Assembly: GCA_027006175.1 (NCBI GenBank)
Contig: JALTKS010000006.1
Location: 1 to 64,000 of the forward strand
From: Gammaproteobacteria bacterium
GTDB lineage: Bacteria > Pseudomonadota > Gammaproteobacteria > AKS1
Direction of reading: 5' to 3'
DNA length: 64,000 nucleotides
Shown: positions 63,820 to 64,000 of the stretch, piece by piece
Layout: each line of letters opens with the position of its first letter
How positions within the stretch are numbered: the first letter of the stretch is position 1
Notes under the pieces: model-generated
The model's database searches: none
Seen by the model: only the letters and a program-made list of their open reading frames with translations
Told to the model about the DNA's origin: nothing
Made by a program: the position numbers and the translations under genes

Positions 63820-64000
63820 TAGCGACGTCCTGCTGGGCCGAGGAAACGTGTCGCTTCATCGATATGAATATCGGGGTTGTCTATTGACGCAACAGATATA
63901 TTTATTTCAGTGCTACGTTTTTTCAGGTCATATGGGTCGACTTGTAAACGTATTGGTACATCAAGTACTTCACCTGATAAAACTTTAACAGAATCTGACT
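63819..64000 (-). CDS. ccoG: Cytochrome c oxidase accessory protein CcoG, C-terminal fragment (truncated by window edge)
   Basis: Reverse-strand translation ...SDSVKVLSGEVLDVPIRLQVDPYDLKKRSTEINISVASIDNPDIHIDEATRFLGPAGRR*; stop overlaps fixH start (TAATG). Confidence 0.8.
   Translation of the reverse strand, partial: SDSVKVLSGEVLDVPIRLQVDPYDLKKRSTEINISVASIDNPDIHIDEATRFLGPAGRR

Overview
64 kb of gammaproteobacterial-type chromosome, mostly housekeeping genes: argG, rnfABCDGE-nth, metG-mrp-dcd, purMN, hda, fumC, proS, ilvBHC-psd-pssA, leuA, prfC, and cbb3-oxidase biogenesis genes at the right edge. I saw no rRNA, tRNA, CRISPR array, intact IS element or prophage. The accessory regions stand out. 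(1) A DUF692/MNIO RiPP operon of the bufferin/HvfA type (3481-6839) has two paralogous Cys-repeat precursors with 7 and 8 [E/D]-x-K-C-G motifs. (2) A LapG-type protease lies next to a membrane HD-GYP protein whose metal ligands are almost all substituted, a possible LapD-like receptor built on a different domain. A divergent Slam-like barrel plus secreted substrate pair sits beside it, and the whole block lies between pssA and leuA. (3) Two adjacent hairpins share a 23-bp core in opposite orientation but have unrelated stems (3194-3397). (4) An internally deleted copy of the local cytochrome b561 gene lies on the far side of a TPR-CHAT lipoprotein gene. (5) A 141-bp MITE-like palindromic element lies between rnfA and metG. 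(6) leuA has a long leader containing a Leu-rich mini-ORF. All calls come from reading the sequence and the supplied ORF translations; no database search was run.
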